A DNA stretch of 64,000 nucleotides from Orobanche coerulescens. Lineage: Eukaryota > Streptophyta > Magnoliopsida > Lamiales > Orobanchaceae. The notes beneath the pieces were generated by a model. The model had not been told where the DNA came from, did no database searches, and saw nothing but the letters and a program-made list of their open reading frames with translations. Where the stretch lies: contig CM065815.1 in NCBI GenBank assembly GCA_033398695.1, forward strand, positions 100,468,501-100,532,500, given 5' to 3'. Position numbers and translations under genes: made by a program. Below are positions 43,221 to 53,857 of the stretch, piece by piece. The first letter of the stretch is position 1. The number at the start of each line of letters is the position of its first letter.

Positions 43221-43783
43221 TGATACGAAATTGACTCGTCCGAATGAAGAAGACGAAGTAAGGATCGACATAAGCGACCTTACAACACGCTAGGCACGTA
43301 CGACTACATATTTAGGCAGAAAAAACGGACACAAGACGTGGAGTGACCATGGTGCTCGGTCTCGGCCGTGTCCTAGGACACGGCCCATGTCGCACTGTTC
43401 CGGATAGGCAAAACTTGCTGCCCGCCGAACCCGGCCGTGTCAGGCGACACGGCCCATGCCAAACTCTTCCGGAAAGTGCCGAAGTTACTGCCTACCCAAC
43501 CCGACCGTGTTCCGGGACACGGTCGAGTCCTGCTCGTCCAAAAACGCCAAAACGTCTGCCCAGGCAACCCGGCCGTGTTCTGGGACACGGTCAAGTCTTG
43601 CTCATCCAGAAATGCTGGTACATCTGCCCAGGCAACCCGACCGTGTTCCAGGACACGGTCGAGTCCTGCTCGACCAAGATTCGCCCGCACATGCAGCCGC
43701 GGCCTTGTCAATCGACACGGCCCATGTCAAGTCACTAGCCACCTTTTTTTTATACACCTTGTGTGTGTTGTTTGTCTTCTTTT
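43221..43783 (+). repeat. Gypsy-A 3' LTR, left part
   Basis: TGATACGAAATTGACTCG at 43221, then the palindrome region, then TATACACC at 43751. A polypurine tract (43207-43220) precedes it. It is broken at CTTTT (43779-43783) by LARD-3. Confidence 0.92.
43364..43720 (+). promoter_or_regulatory. CCGTGT...ACACGG palindrome array in the Gypsy-A LTR
   Basis: A perfect 22-bp palindrome (core CCTAGG, arms GGCCGTGT and ACACGGCC) sits at 43364-43385. Further imperfect copies of CCGTGTTCCGGGACACGG start at 43435, 43505, 43573, 43641 and 43703, each unit about 68-70 bp and also carrying GAGTCCTGCTCG. The array ends about 30 bp before the TATACACC box. Confidence 0.8.
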
Positions 43784-44149
43784 TGTAATATCCTAGAATT
43801 TCACTATGAATTTTTCGCATTATTTTATCTGGGATGTACTGTACAGAGTGGGACCGACACGATATGAGTGGATAATTTTGGAAACCGTGACAGTCGTGCC
43901 AGTATGTCATCGAGGTTATTTTGATTCTAGGATATTACATGCTTGATGTGTTTTTCGATGTCGGATATACCGTATGGGTATTTGTATGATTGCCGTACTT
44001 GGTCGACAGTTGTAATTGGGGGTATCATACATCAGACGTACCGTACGAGAATATTTTCGGGATTTCGTATATGTGTTCAGTACTGTCGTATGTTCACATT
44101 TGTTATGTCGAGATGTTGGACAGAAATTGCTGGAAATGGCTAAGTATGG

Positions 44150-44530
44150 AAGCCATTACGTACGTTATGTGTTGAAGCTTACGTACGTTAAATTGGTAGA
44201 GTTACGTACGTTATGGCCGAGACATTATGTACGTAACATGGGAATCAGACGATCGAGTCGTGGTCGGCAGGTGGGACCCTGTGTCGACAACTTTCGGCGG
44301 AGGATGTTGACAGGTGAGTCAACGTACGTGTTACGTACGTAACACGACCATTGTACTGTAGCAAGTCAACCGCTACATTATGTACGCTACGGTGATGGTA
44401 TTACGTACGTAACGCGAGGTGTAAAATAGTACAGATTACCCTGGATGACGATTGCGTACGCTATATAGGACCTATAGCGTACATTAAAGGCCTTACGTAC
44501 GTTAACTTTGGGACTTAACGTACGTAACGA
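44150..44530 (+). promoter_or_regulatory. 23-bp periodic ACGTACGT array, LARD-3 5' LTR
   Basis: ACGTACGT at 44158, 44181, 44204 and 44227 (ATGTACGT), exactly 23 bp apart; further copies at 44322, 44333, 44403, about 44454, 44496 and 44518. Spacers are not conserved. The last copy ends 17 bp before the TATAAAG box at 44542. Each core contains TACGTA, the A-box-type ACGT core bound by plant bZIP proteins (known motif; binding here is only inferred). Confidence 0.85.
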
Positions 44531-46001
44531 GATGCACAGTTTATAAAGTAAGAACGGGACTTTCATTTCCTCACGAAAGGAAACACATTTCCTCCTCCCC
44601 AGCTCGTTCCTCTCCACTCTCAAACCCATTTCAGACCCTCATACCCTTGTTAAGACTTTGATAAGGATGATCGGAAGCTTGAAACTTGGAGTTCTTGGAG
44701 TTTTGGAAGTGTTTGATTGTGTTATTCATCTTCAAAAGGTATGTTGATGAACTCTACTCCTTGAATTCGGATTTTGATGTTAGCGTTGATGTTCTTCTCC
44801 GTATAGTGATGATTATGGTGTTGATGTTATGATTTTGAGATTATACGAATCATATATTGAAGAACAAAATGATACATGCCTTGGATTATGGATTAGATGA
44901 TGATTAGATGTTAGAACACATCCAATTACGTCGTTTTGTTGGCTTCAAACATGATTATGGACTAATTCATGTTCTTGAAGAATTCTTGAATGATATATGT
45001 CCGTAAATTGGGAGAATTACGATTAATTTTGGTATATGATTATTCATGATGATAGCCGTAATTGTATTCCTATGAATTTGCACGAATGAGCCGTGTAAAT
45101 CCGAATTTAAGATTGAAGTCGGAACCAAGAATGTTGTAGACGTTGATAGAACTATTGATTATCGAAATTCGGCTTGTGTTCGTATTGTTAAGAGTTGATA
45201 TGGGTTGGTTTCGTATGATTGAGATATCATTGAACCATCGAGTTTGATTAGTTGATCACTTTGGTTGTTGATTTTTATTGAATGTATCGTTAATTGATTA
45301 TTGTATTAGGTTGCATTAGATGATCGTTGATATTAACCATTGTGCTGCGGTGAGTCGGGGCTGTGGAGCTTGTAGACGAAGACGGCGGGAGTGATGGTGG
45401 CTTCGTCGTATTGGTATCAAGGCAAGTTATGCTTGCTCAGTTCATAATGTTAATAAATGATTTCGTTTTCATTTCATTTATGATTCATATAGCAATGGCA
45501 TTATGGAATATATGAATTGTCGGAATGGTGGTATGTATGGTAGTTTTGGACTAAGATAAATCATAATGTATATGATTTTAAGGATGTCTAATGGAAATGG
45601 GAATGTGAATTATAATTTGGTCTATTGCATGAGAAGTTGGATATCAAGGTTAGTTATCGTGTCGATGTTGAACTCGGGATGGTGGTCTGGTATTAGTTAT
45701 GGACTGTACTTCATTTTGGATTGTTGGATAAACCGTGTATTTGTTCAGGACGGTTGGTCGTGGAAAGGTTAGCGTCTCCAGCTTGAGGTAAATTAATATT
45801 GTTAGATTATGATAAACATCATGATGCATTATTTCATGTGTGTGTTGATATTTCATGCGGTGAATGTGCACCATTGTTTGTTACGTTTTGTGAAGTGCTC
45901 TTTCTTTGAGCCGTAATCTGTGGGGCCGATGTGTTGGGGATAAAACCTGTATGGTATCCGAATGGAAATGTCTTAGGGGATAAGACCTAAATGGCACCTA
46001 T

Positions 46002-46135
46002 GTCCAGAGTATTCCTGAGTAGATGCTTCCGTGACCCTCGGCTGCTGCCTTGGGAGTTTATGTGATATTGTCCGGAGTGTTCCTGAGTAGATGCTTCCGT
46101 GACCCTCGGCTGCTGCCTTGGGAGTTTATATGCTA
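46002..46135 (+). repeat. 68-bp minisatellite, two units (LARD-3 5' LTR)
   Basis: Units phased by GTCC(A/G)GAGT at 46002 and 46070. The same locus in the 3' LTR has three units. Confidence 0.85.
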
Positions 46136-46639
46136 TTATTATATGCATTGTTGAGCATGCTGTGGACTACTGTCTGACGGAATATGACATTGTGGTTGTG
46201 TCGGTCTTTCATGATCGAGTTATTGTTGCCCTCTTGGAAAATCTTCTGATCCTTGTTGGATATGCGTTTCTTCGAGATATGTTGTCATGTTGTAACGTGG
46301 CATATCTGGAGTCAGATACGTTCTGATCGTTCATGTGTAGGATTTTCGGGACGGGCACGTGTAGTATATGTTGGTTTCGACCTCATATTGAACCGTGCAC
46401 ACGAGACGTACTTCGTGAGGCTGATTAGGTACGAGACCAGACGTGTATTGATCAATACCCGTGGTTGGATTGTACACGGACACATGTCCGGATCGAGCGC
46501 ATCGTGACGTCCATCTTGAGTCTTATTGATTGGTCGTTCACAGTCCATGTATAATTGGGTCTGTTCGATATTCGGGTTGTCTTTGAAACCCCGTATATAT
46601 GATTTGTATATGGTTGACGATTTTATTCTCTCGTGTATC

Positions 46640-47290
46640 TGTCGCCGTTGAACCTTTACTAATCTCGTTCGGAGTTACCATATCGATGGTCAACTCATTG
46701 ATATCGATCCTTTATAAATCTCGTTTGGAGTTCACCCTATCATTGGTAATCTCGTTCGTTATTGATCCTTATTGATTCCGTTTGGGAGTTGTCTCACCAT
46801 TGGTATTCTTGGTTATTAGTCCTTGATTGATGTTATGGGAGTTTACCGTGTCGTAAGTATTCTCGGTTGTCGATTCCTTATTGCTCTTGTTGGAGTTTAC
46901 CGTATCGTTGGTATTTCCGGTTGTTGGTCCTTATTGATCTTGCTAGAGTTTACTGTGTCGTCAGTATTCTCGGTTATTGACCCTTTATTGTTCTCATTTG
47001 AGTTTATCGTACCGTTGGTAATTCTGGTTGTCGACTCTTATTGACCTTGTTAGAGTTTACCGTGTCGTCGGTATTCTCGGTTATTGACTCTTCATTGATC
47101 CTTACCGTGTCGTCGGTATTCTCGATTATTGATTCTTCGTTGATCCTTACTGTGTCGTCGGTATTCTCGGTTGTCGACCTTTTATTGACCTTGTTGGGAT
47201 TTGCCGTATTGCCAGTATTCCCGGTTATTGATTCTTCATTGATCTTGTTGGAGTTACCACATCATGGTATTCTCGTTCGTGGTTGATCCC
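46640..47290 (+). repeat. 53-58-bp minisatellite (LARD-3 5' LTR)
   Basis: About twelve units containing GAGTTTACCGTGTCGTCGG and TTCTCGGTTATTGA. Starts at 46674, 46730, 46788, 46841, 46895, 46948, 47002 and 47055, then shorter units of about 38-40 bp. It gives repetitive open frames that are not genes. Confidence 0.85.
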
Positions 47291-48122
47291 TTTGTCGATC
47301 TTGTGTGGAACTATCATGTCATTGATATTTCTGGTGTGATGCATTGATTGTTATCATTATTGATTGTGCGAGCATTCATGCTTTGTATTGATTTCCGGGA
47401 CTTGCCATTGTTTCGGGACAGTTGATTTGCAGATGTATCGTGTGATATCAGTTCCTATCAGTATTGGGTTCCGATTGTGCGACCCAGCCGACAGAATCGA
47501 ACTTGACCAGATTATTCTATACTCGAGATGTTTCTGTTTGGAAATCTTGGTAGTGTTTCGGATACAGTACAGGTGATTACATTTGAATTCGTTCATTACC
47601 TAAGGACACGAGGCGTGGGATATGGTAAGATTTGATTGTTATGGTTGTGACAGGTTGGTAAGGTTACTTCGGTGAGATCATATTGGAATTATTCTTACCT
47701 TGTAATTACATTGATATGTATTGTTTTTGTGATGTGATCGTTATCATTGTTGAGTATTATGGCTGACCCCGTCGTGGGCTTTATCTTTTAGGTACTCGGA
47801 GTTCGAGCTAGTAGCGGTCGTGAAGGGATGAGCTTTCCGGTGATACTGGCTATGGCGTAGTTGTTGGGATTCGAGTGTTCTTTCTGGTTTTCATAATTCC
47901 GCTGCAAATGTATTTAATTATGTTTCATCCGCTGTGTGTGTATGTTTCTAAATGGCTTTCGATATTCTTTGAACTGTGTTTTTATCCTCTGTGCGTGTGT
48001 GTACTTTCAAAAGGGCCTTTTAGCTTTTTTTTAAACATTTGCGAAAATAATTTTAGCCTTGTGGGCTCCAATGTGGGGCCCACGGCGCTGTAATATTCCC
48101 GTAAGGTTTTGGGGGTGTTACA

Positions 48123-48503
48123 GAAGATGGTATCAGAGCTTGGGTTTCGTAAAACCCGGGTGTGTGTGTTATGTGGCTCTACCGGTGCGGTAGTAGCGTG
48201 ACTTTTGAAAATGATTTTCTGACTTCTGAGTCAAACCGATTTTGGAGGTTTCAAAATTTTTGAAATATTTTGAAATTATTGTATTTGCGATGCCGGTGTG
48301 TTGAGACTTTGTATGGGAGTCGTATGCTGGTATCACGGAAGATCATCGACTTCACGGACCTGTAAGTGTGTTCTTTCGATTATTTCGGTTTGATGATGAT
48401 TATTTGAGTATGGTGTCGTGATTTTGAGATATTTCGGGATTGAGATACTGATTGTGACAGGATTTTGAGTTTCGAGGACGAAACTTATTTAAGTGGGTAG
48501 ATA
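48123..48503 (+). other. LARD-3 internal region (381 bp, non-coding)
   Basis: Primer-binding site TGGTATCAGAGC at 48128-48139, a perfect 12-base match to the usual initiator-Met tRNA site. The rest has no open frame of note. It ends with TTGAGTTTCGAGGACGAAAC, then a short AAGTGGGTAGATA purine-rich tract before the 3' LTR; Tekay-2 ends in the same way. Confidence 0.9.
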
Positions 48504-51500
48504 TGTAATATCCTAGAATTTCACTATGAATTTTTCGCATTATTTTATCTGGGATGTACTGTACAGAGTGGGACCGAAACGATATGAGTGGATAATTTTG
48601 GAAATCGTGACAGTCGTGCTAGTATGTCATCGAGGTTATTTTGATTCTAGGATATTACATGCTTGATGTGTTTTTCGATGTCGGATATACCGTATGGGTA
48701 TTTGTATGATTGTCGTACTTGTTCGACAGTTGTAATTGAGGGTATCGTACATCAGACGTACCGTACGAGAATATTTTCGGGATTTCGTATATGTGTTCAG
48801 TATTGTCGTATGTTCACATTTGTTATGTCGAGACGTTGGACAGGAATTGCTGGAAATGGCTAAGTATGGAAGCCAATACGTACGTTATGTGTTGAAGCTT
48901 ACGTACGTTAAATTGGTAGAGTTACGTACGTTATGGCCGAGACATTACGTACGTAACATGGGAATCAGACGATCGAGTCGTGGTCGGCAGGTTGGACCCT
49001 GTGTCGACAACTTTCGGCGGAGGATGTTGACAGGTGAGTCAACGTACGTGTTACGTACGTTATACAGGACGTGTTACGTACGTAACACGACCATTGTACT
49101 GTAGCAAGTCAAACGCTACATTACGTACGCTACGGTGATGGTATTACGTACGTAACGCGAGGTGTAAAATAGTACAGATTACCCTGGATGACGATTACGT
49201 ACGCTATATAGGACCTATATCGTACGTTAAAGGCCTTACGTGCGTTAACTTTGGGACTTAACGTACGTAACGAGATGCACAGTTTATAAAGTAAGAACGG
49301 GACTTTCATTTCCTCACGAAAGGAAACACATTTCCTCCTCCCCAGCTCGTTCCTCTCCACCCTCAAAACCCATTTCAGACCCTCATACCCTTGTTAAGAC
49401 TTTGATAAGGATGATCGGAAGCTTGAAACTTGGAGTTCTTGGAGTTTTGGAAGTGTTTGATTGTGTTATTCATCTTCAAAAGGTATGTTGATGAACTCTA
49501 CTCCTTGAATTCGGATTTTGATGTTAGCGTTGATGTTCTTCTCCGTATAGTGATGATTATGGTGTTGATGTTATGATTTTGAGATTATACGAATCGTATA
49601 TTGAAGAACAAAATGATACATGCCTTGGATTATGGATTAGATGATGATTAGATGTTAGAACACATCCAATTACGTCGTTTTGTTGGCTTCAAACATGATT
49701 ATGGACTAATTCATGTTCTTGAAGAATTCTTGAATGATATATGTCCGTAAATTGGGAGAATTACGATTAATTTTGGTATATGATTATTCATGATGATAGC
49801 CGTAATTGTATTCCTATGAATTTGCACGAATGAGCCGTGTAAATCCGAATTTAAGATTGAAGTCGGAACCAAGAATATTGTAGACGTTGATAGAACTATT
49901 GATTATCGAAATTCGGCTTGTGTTCGTATTGTTAAGAGTTGATATGGGTTGGTTTCGTATGATCGAGATATCATTGAACCATCGAGTTTGATTAGTTGAT
50001 CACTTTGGTTGTTGATTGTTATTGAATGTATCGTTAATTGATTATTGTATTAGGTTGCATTAGATGATCGTTGATATTAACCGTTGTGCTGCGGTGAGTC
50101 GGGGCTGTGGAGCTTGTAGACGAAGACGGCGGGATTGATGGTGGCTTCGTCATATTGGTATCAAGGCAAGTTATGCTTGCTCAGTTCATAATGTTAATAA
50201 ATGATTTCGTTTTCATTTCATTTATGATTCATATAGCAATGGCATTATGGAATATATGAATTGTCGGAATGGTGGTATGTATGGTATTTTTGGACTAAGA
50301 TAAATCATAATGTATATGATTTTAAGGATGTCTAATGGAAATGGGAACGTGAATTATAATTTGGTCTATTGCATGAGAAGTTGGATATCAAGGTTAGTTA
50401 TCGTGTCGATGTTGAACTCGGGATGGTGGTCTGGTATTAGTTATGGACTGTACTTCATTTTGGATTGTTGGATAAACCGTGTATTTGTTCAGGACGACTG
50501 GTCGTGGAAAGGTTAGCGTCTCCAGCTTGAGGTAAATTAATATTGTTAGATTATGATAAACATCATGTTGCATTATTTCATGTGTGTGTTGATATTTTAT
50601 GCGGTGAATGTGCACCATTGTTTGTTACGTTTTGTGAAGTGCTCTTTCTTTGAGCCGTAATCTGTGGGGCCGATGTGTTGGGGATAAAACCTGTATGGTA
50701 TCCGAATGGAAATGTCTTAGGGGATAAGACCTAAATGGTACCTATGTCCGGAGTATTCCTGAGTAGATGCTTTCGTGACCCTCGGCTGCTGCCTTGGGAG
50801 TTTATGTGATATTGTCCGGAGTGTTCCTGAGTAGATGCTTCCGTGACCCTCGGCTGCTGCCTTGGGAGTTTATGTGATATTGTTCGGAGTATTCCTGAGT
50901 AGATGCTTCCGTGACCCTTGGCTGCTGCCTTGGGATTTTATATGCTATTATTATATGCATTGTTGAGCATGTTGTGGACTACTGTCTGACGGTATACGAC
51001 ATTGTGGTCGTGTCGGTCTTTCATGATCGAGTTATTGTTGCCCTCTTGGAAAATCTTCTGATCCTTGTTGGATATGCGTTTCTTCGAGATCTATTGTCAT
51101 GTTGTAACGTGGCATATCTGGAGTCAGATACGTTCTGATCGTTCATGTGTAGGATTTTCGGGACGGGCACGTGTAGCATATGTTGGTTTCGACCTCATAT
51201 TGAACCGTGCACACGAGACGTACTTCGTGAGGCTGATTAGGTACGAGACCAGACGTGTATTGATCAATACCCGTGGTTGGCTTGTACACGGACACATGTC
51301 CGGATCGAGCGTATCGTGACGTCTATATTGAGTCTTATTGATTGGTCGTTCACAGTCCATGTATAATTGGGTCTGTTCGATATTCGGGTTGTCTTTGAAA
51401 CCCCGTATATATGATTTGTATATGGTTGACGATTTTATTCTCTCGTGTATCTGTCGTCGTTGAACCTTTACTAATCTCGTTCGGAGTTACCATATCGATG

Positions 51501-52934
51501 GTCAACTCATTGATATCGATCCTTTATAAATCTCGTTTGGAGTTCACCCTGTCATTGGTAATCTCGTTCGTTATTGATCCTTATTGATTCCGTTTGGGAG
51601 TTGCCTCACCGTTGGTATTCTTGGTTATTAGTCCTTGATTGATGTTATGGGAGTTTACCGTGTCGTAAGTATTCTCGGTTGTCGATTCCTTATTGCTCTT
51701 GTTGGAGTTTACCGTATCGTTGGTATTCCCGGTTGTTGGTCCTTATTGATCTTGCTAGAGTTTACTGTGTCGTCAGTATTCTCGGTTATTGACCCTTTAT
51801 TGTTCTCATTTGAGTTTATCGTACCGTTGGTAATTCTGGTTGTCGACTCTTATTGACCTTGTTAGAGTTTACCGTGTCGTCGGTATTCTCGGTTATTGAC
51901 TCTTCATTGATCCTTACCGTGTCGTCGGTATTCTCGATTATTGATTCTTCGTTGATCCTTACTGTGTCGTCGGTATTCTCGGTTGTCGACCTTTTATTGA
52001 CCTTGTTGGGATTTGCCGTATTGCCGGTATTCCCGGTTATTGATTCTTCATTGATCTTGTTGGAGTTACCACATCATGGTATTCTCGTTCGTGGTTGATC
52101 CCTTTGTCGATCTTGTGTGGAACTATCATGTCATTGATATTTCTGGTGTGATGCATTGATTGTTATCATTATTGATTGTGTGAGCATTCATGCTTTGTAT
52201 TGATATCCGGGACTTGCCATTGTTTCGGGACAGTTGATTTGCAGATGTATCGTGTGATATCAGTTCCTATCAGTATTGGGTTCCGATTGTGCGACCCAGC
52301 CGACAGAATCGAACTTGACCAGATTATTCTATACTCGAGATATGTTTATGTTTGGAAATCCTGGTAGTGTTTCGGATACAGTACAGGTGATTACATTTGA
52401 ATTCGTTCATTACCTAAGGACACGAGGCGTGGGATATGGTAAGATTTGATTGTTATGGTTGTGACAGGTTGGTAAGGTTACTTCAGTGAGATCATATTGG
52501 AATTATTCTTACCTTGTAATTACATTGATATGTATTGTTTTTGTGATGTGATCATTATCATTGTTGAGTATTATGGCTGACCCCGTCGTGGGCTTTATCT
52601 TTTAGGTACTCGGAGTTCGAGCTAGTAGCGGTCGTGAAGGGATGAGCTTTCGGTGATCGGCTATGGCGTAGTTGTTGGGATTCGAGTGTTCTTTCTGGTT
52701 TTTATAATTCCGCTGCAAATGTATTTAATTATATTTCATCCGCTGTGTGTGTATGTTTCTAAATGGCTTTCGATATTCTTTGAACTGTGTTTTTATCCGC
52801 TGTGCGTGTGTGTACTTTCAAAAGGGCCTTTTGGCTTTTTTTTTAATCATTTGCGAAAATGATTTTAGCCTTGTGGGCTCCAATGTGGGGCCAACGGCGC
52901 TGTAATATTCCCGTAAAGTTTTGGGGGTGTTACA
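48504..52934 (+). repeat. LARD-3 3' LTR (4431 bp)
   Basis: Nearly identical to the 5' LTR. The ACGTACGT array runs from 48878 to 49268 (copies at 48878, 48901, 48924, 48947, 49042, 49053, 49076, 49123, 49146, 49197, 49220, 49238 and 49261) and has one more 23-bp unit than the 5' LTR. TATAAA at 49285. The 68-bp minisatellite has three units (50746, 50814, 50882). The 54-bp minisatellite lies at about 51465-52100. Confidence 0.92.
48870..49270 (+). promoter_or_regulatory. 23-bp periodic ACGTACGT array, LARD-3 3' LTR
   Basis: Intervals between cores are 23, 23, 23, then 95 (gap), 11, 23, 47, 23, 51, 23, 18, 23. The extra unit relative to the 5' LTR is the one ending at the 49076 core. The array ends about 16 bp before TATAAA. 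Confidence 0.85.
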
Positions 52935-52939
52935 CTTTT

Positions 52940-53470
52940 CCTTTCTTGACCCTATCTCAAGATTGTGTTCCCCTAATGTGTGATTTTTTTGATTTTGTGT
53001 TCCCCTTTATTTTTTTATCTTGATTTGTTTTACTTTTCAAAGATCATGTAATACTTTTTCTTGTTTTCTTTAGTTGATGTAGGAGACTACCATCCTATAA
53101 GTAGTCTTGGTGATTCTTGTATTACAGATTGAATGTTGAAGAAGATAATACACTTTGTATTACACCCTTGTTGAATGAGTTTCATCAAAACCTTGATTAT
53201 TATTCGACGTGTTTTCGAGTATTAATCCGATCGATTCTCAATAGGTCTTGAGAAGAAATCATCTTATCGAATTATACGTCTAATTCGATAAATCTTTGTT
53301 CTTGTTCGGTCGAACCTTTTTGGTCGATTTTGTTACCATATCCGATATTGTTTCCATAATTTTACATTCAAAATACCTTATCCAAAAAAATATACTTCCG
53401 CTACGATATACTTCCATACTTATACATTTTCCAACTGATACATATTCATATTCCGAGTGAATTTGTATCA
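52940..53470 (+). repeat. Gypsy-A 3' LTR, right part
   Basis: Resumes CCTTTCTTGACCC after LARD-3 and its TSD and ends GAATTTGTATCA at 53470. It matches 41485-42033. The TSD CTTGC follows at 53471. Confidence 0.92.
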
Positions 53471-53475
53471 CTTGC

Positions 53476-53857
53476 AATTCTCCAATAACTTTGATCGAAC
53501 TCGGCCTGGTCGCTTAAGCGAGGCACTCTCCATCTATGCAAATGGGTTCCTAATTTTAACCCATACAACGTCAACACCACTATTGCACAAGTATGGATTC
53601 GCATATCTGCTCTTGTGTTGGAGCATTGGGACACACTGGCTATCTGTGGTATAGCCAAAGCTGTTGGTAATCCACTACATATTGACGAATGACCTGTCGA
53701 AGACTCGATAGGACACTTTGCTAGAGTTCTTGTTGAAGTCGATGTCACGAAGTCAGATTCCCTCCCTGAGGCCATTACAGTTGAGGGTGATGGTACCTAC
53801 TCTCTTGATACTATTTCATACGAATACTTTCCGGATGTGTGCTCCTTTTGTACTAAT
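53476..53857 (+). pseudogene. L1 ORF1, rest of the DUF4283-like domain
   Basis: Reading frames shift once near 53500. The informative frame has SLKRGTLHLCKWVPNFNP, TIAQVWIRISALVLEHWD, IAKAVGNPLHIDE, HFARVLVEVDVTKSD and YFPDVCSFC, which follow the order of plant DUF4283 proteins up to the Cys start of the zinc knuckle. It ends where the Tekay-4 LTR begins at 53858. Together with 30546-31749 it shows that 21.7 kb of Gypsy-A and its passengers split one ORF. Confidence 0.8.

Larger units (their letters stand above)
43784..48122 (+). repeat. LARD-3 5' LTR (4339 bp)
   Basis: In order: promoter array of ACGTACGT (44158-44525), TATAAAG at 44542, a long transcribed-looking region, a 68-bp minisatellite (about 46002-46135, two units), a block shared with the Tekay-2 LTR (about 46335-46510), a 54-bp minisatellite (about 46640-47290) and the end GGTGTTACA. 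I see no protein gene. The open frames at 46823-47286 come from the minisatellite. Confidence 0.92.
43784..52934 (+). mobile_element. LARD-3, giant-LTR non-coding retrotransposon
   Basis: Two LTRs of 4.34 and 4.43 kb (TGTAATATCC...GGTGTTACA) enclose only 381 bp. The TSD is a perfect CTTTT (43779-43783 and 52935-52939). The internal part has a primer site at 48128 and a TTCGAGGACGAAACTTATTTAAG ending like that of Tekay-2, but no gag or pol, so movement must depend on proteins from another element, probably a chromovirus such as Tekay-2 or Tekay-4. The two LTRs are very alike (mostly C/T and G/A differences in the stretches I compared), which suggests a comparatively recent insertion. Confidence 0.93.
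31750..53470 (+). mobile_element. Gypsy-A, internally deleted Ty3/Gypsy element carrying two nested elements
   Basis: LTR ends are TGATACG...GTATCA. The 5' LTR is 31750-32160 plus 41352-42033, split by Tekay-2; the 3' LTR is 43221-43783 plus 52940-53470, split by LARD-3. Without insertions each LTR is about 1.09 kb. The internal part (42034-43220) retains a gag start, the protease region and the last codons of pol; RT, RNase H and integrase are missing. TSD: CTTAC (31745-31749) and CTTGC (53471-53475), one transition apart. Confidence 0.92.

Noticed and set aside
43221..43788. Open frames of 102-131 codons over the Gypsy-A LTR palindromes (both strands)
   Set aside because: Palindromic repeats keep several frames open at once; the region is a defined LTR.
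46823..47286. Open frames with repeated VSSVFSVIDSSLIL-like peptides in the LARD-3 LTRs
   Set aside because: They are translations of the 54-bp minisatellite. Hydrophobic repeats of this kind are expected from the base composition.
48128..48139. Possible tRNA gene at the TGGTATCAGAGC motif
   Set aside because: Only the 12-base primer-binding complement is present; there is no tRNA-length fold or A/B box pair.
31750..53470. Integrated plant pararetrovirus
   Set aside because: All RT-bearing parts in the window show Gypsy gene order with integrase, LTRs and TSDs. No movement-protein or coat-protein region is seen.
53457..53654. 65-codon plus-strand frame starting in the Gypsy-A LTR end
   Set aside because: It crosses the LTR-L1 border; the meaningful frame is the DUF4283-like one shifted by one base.
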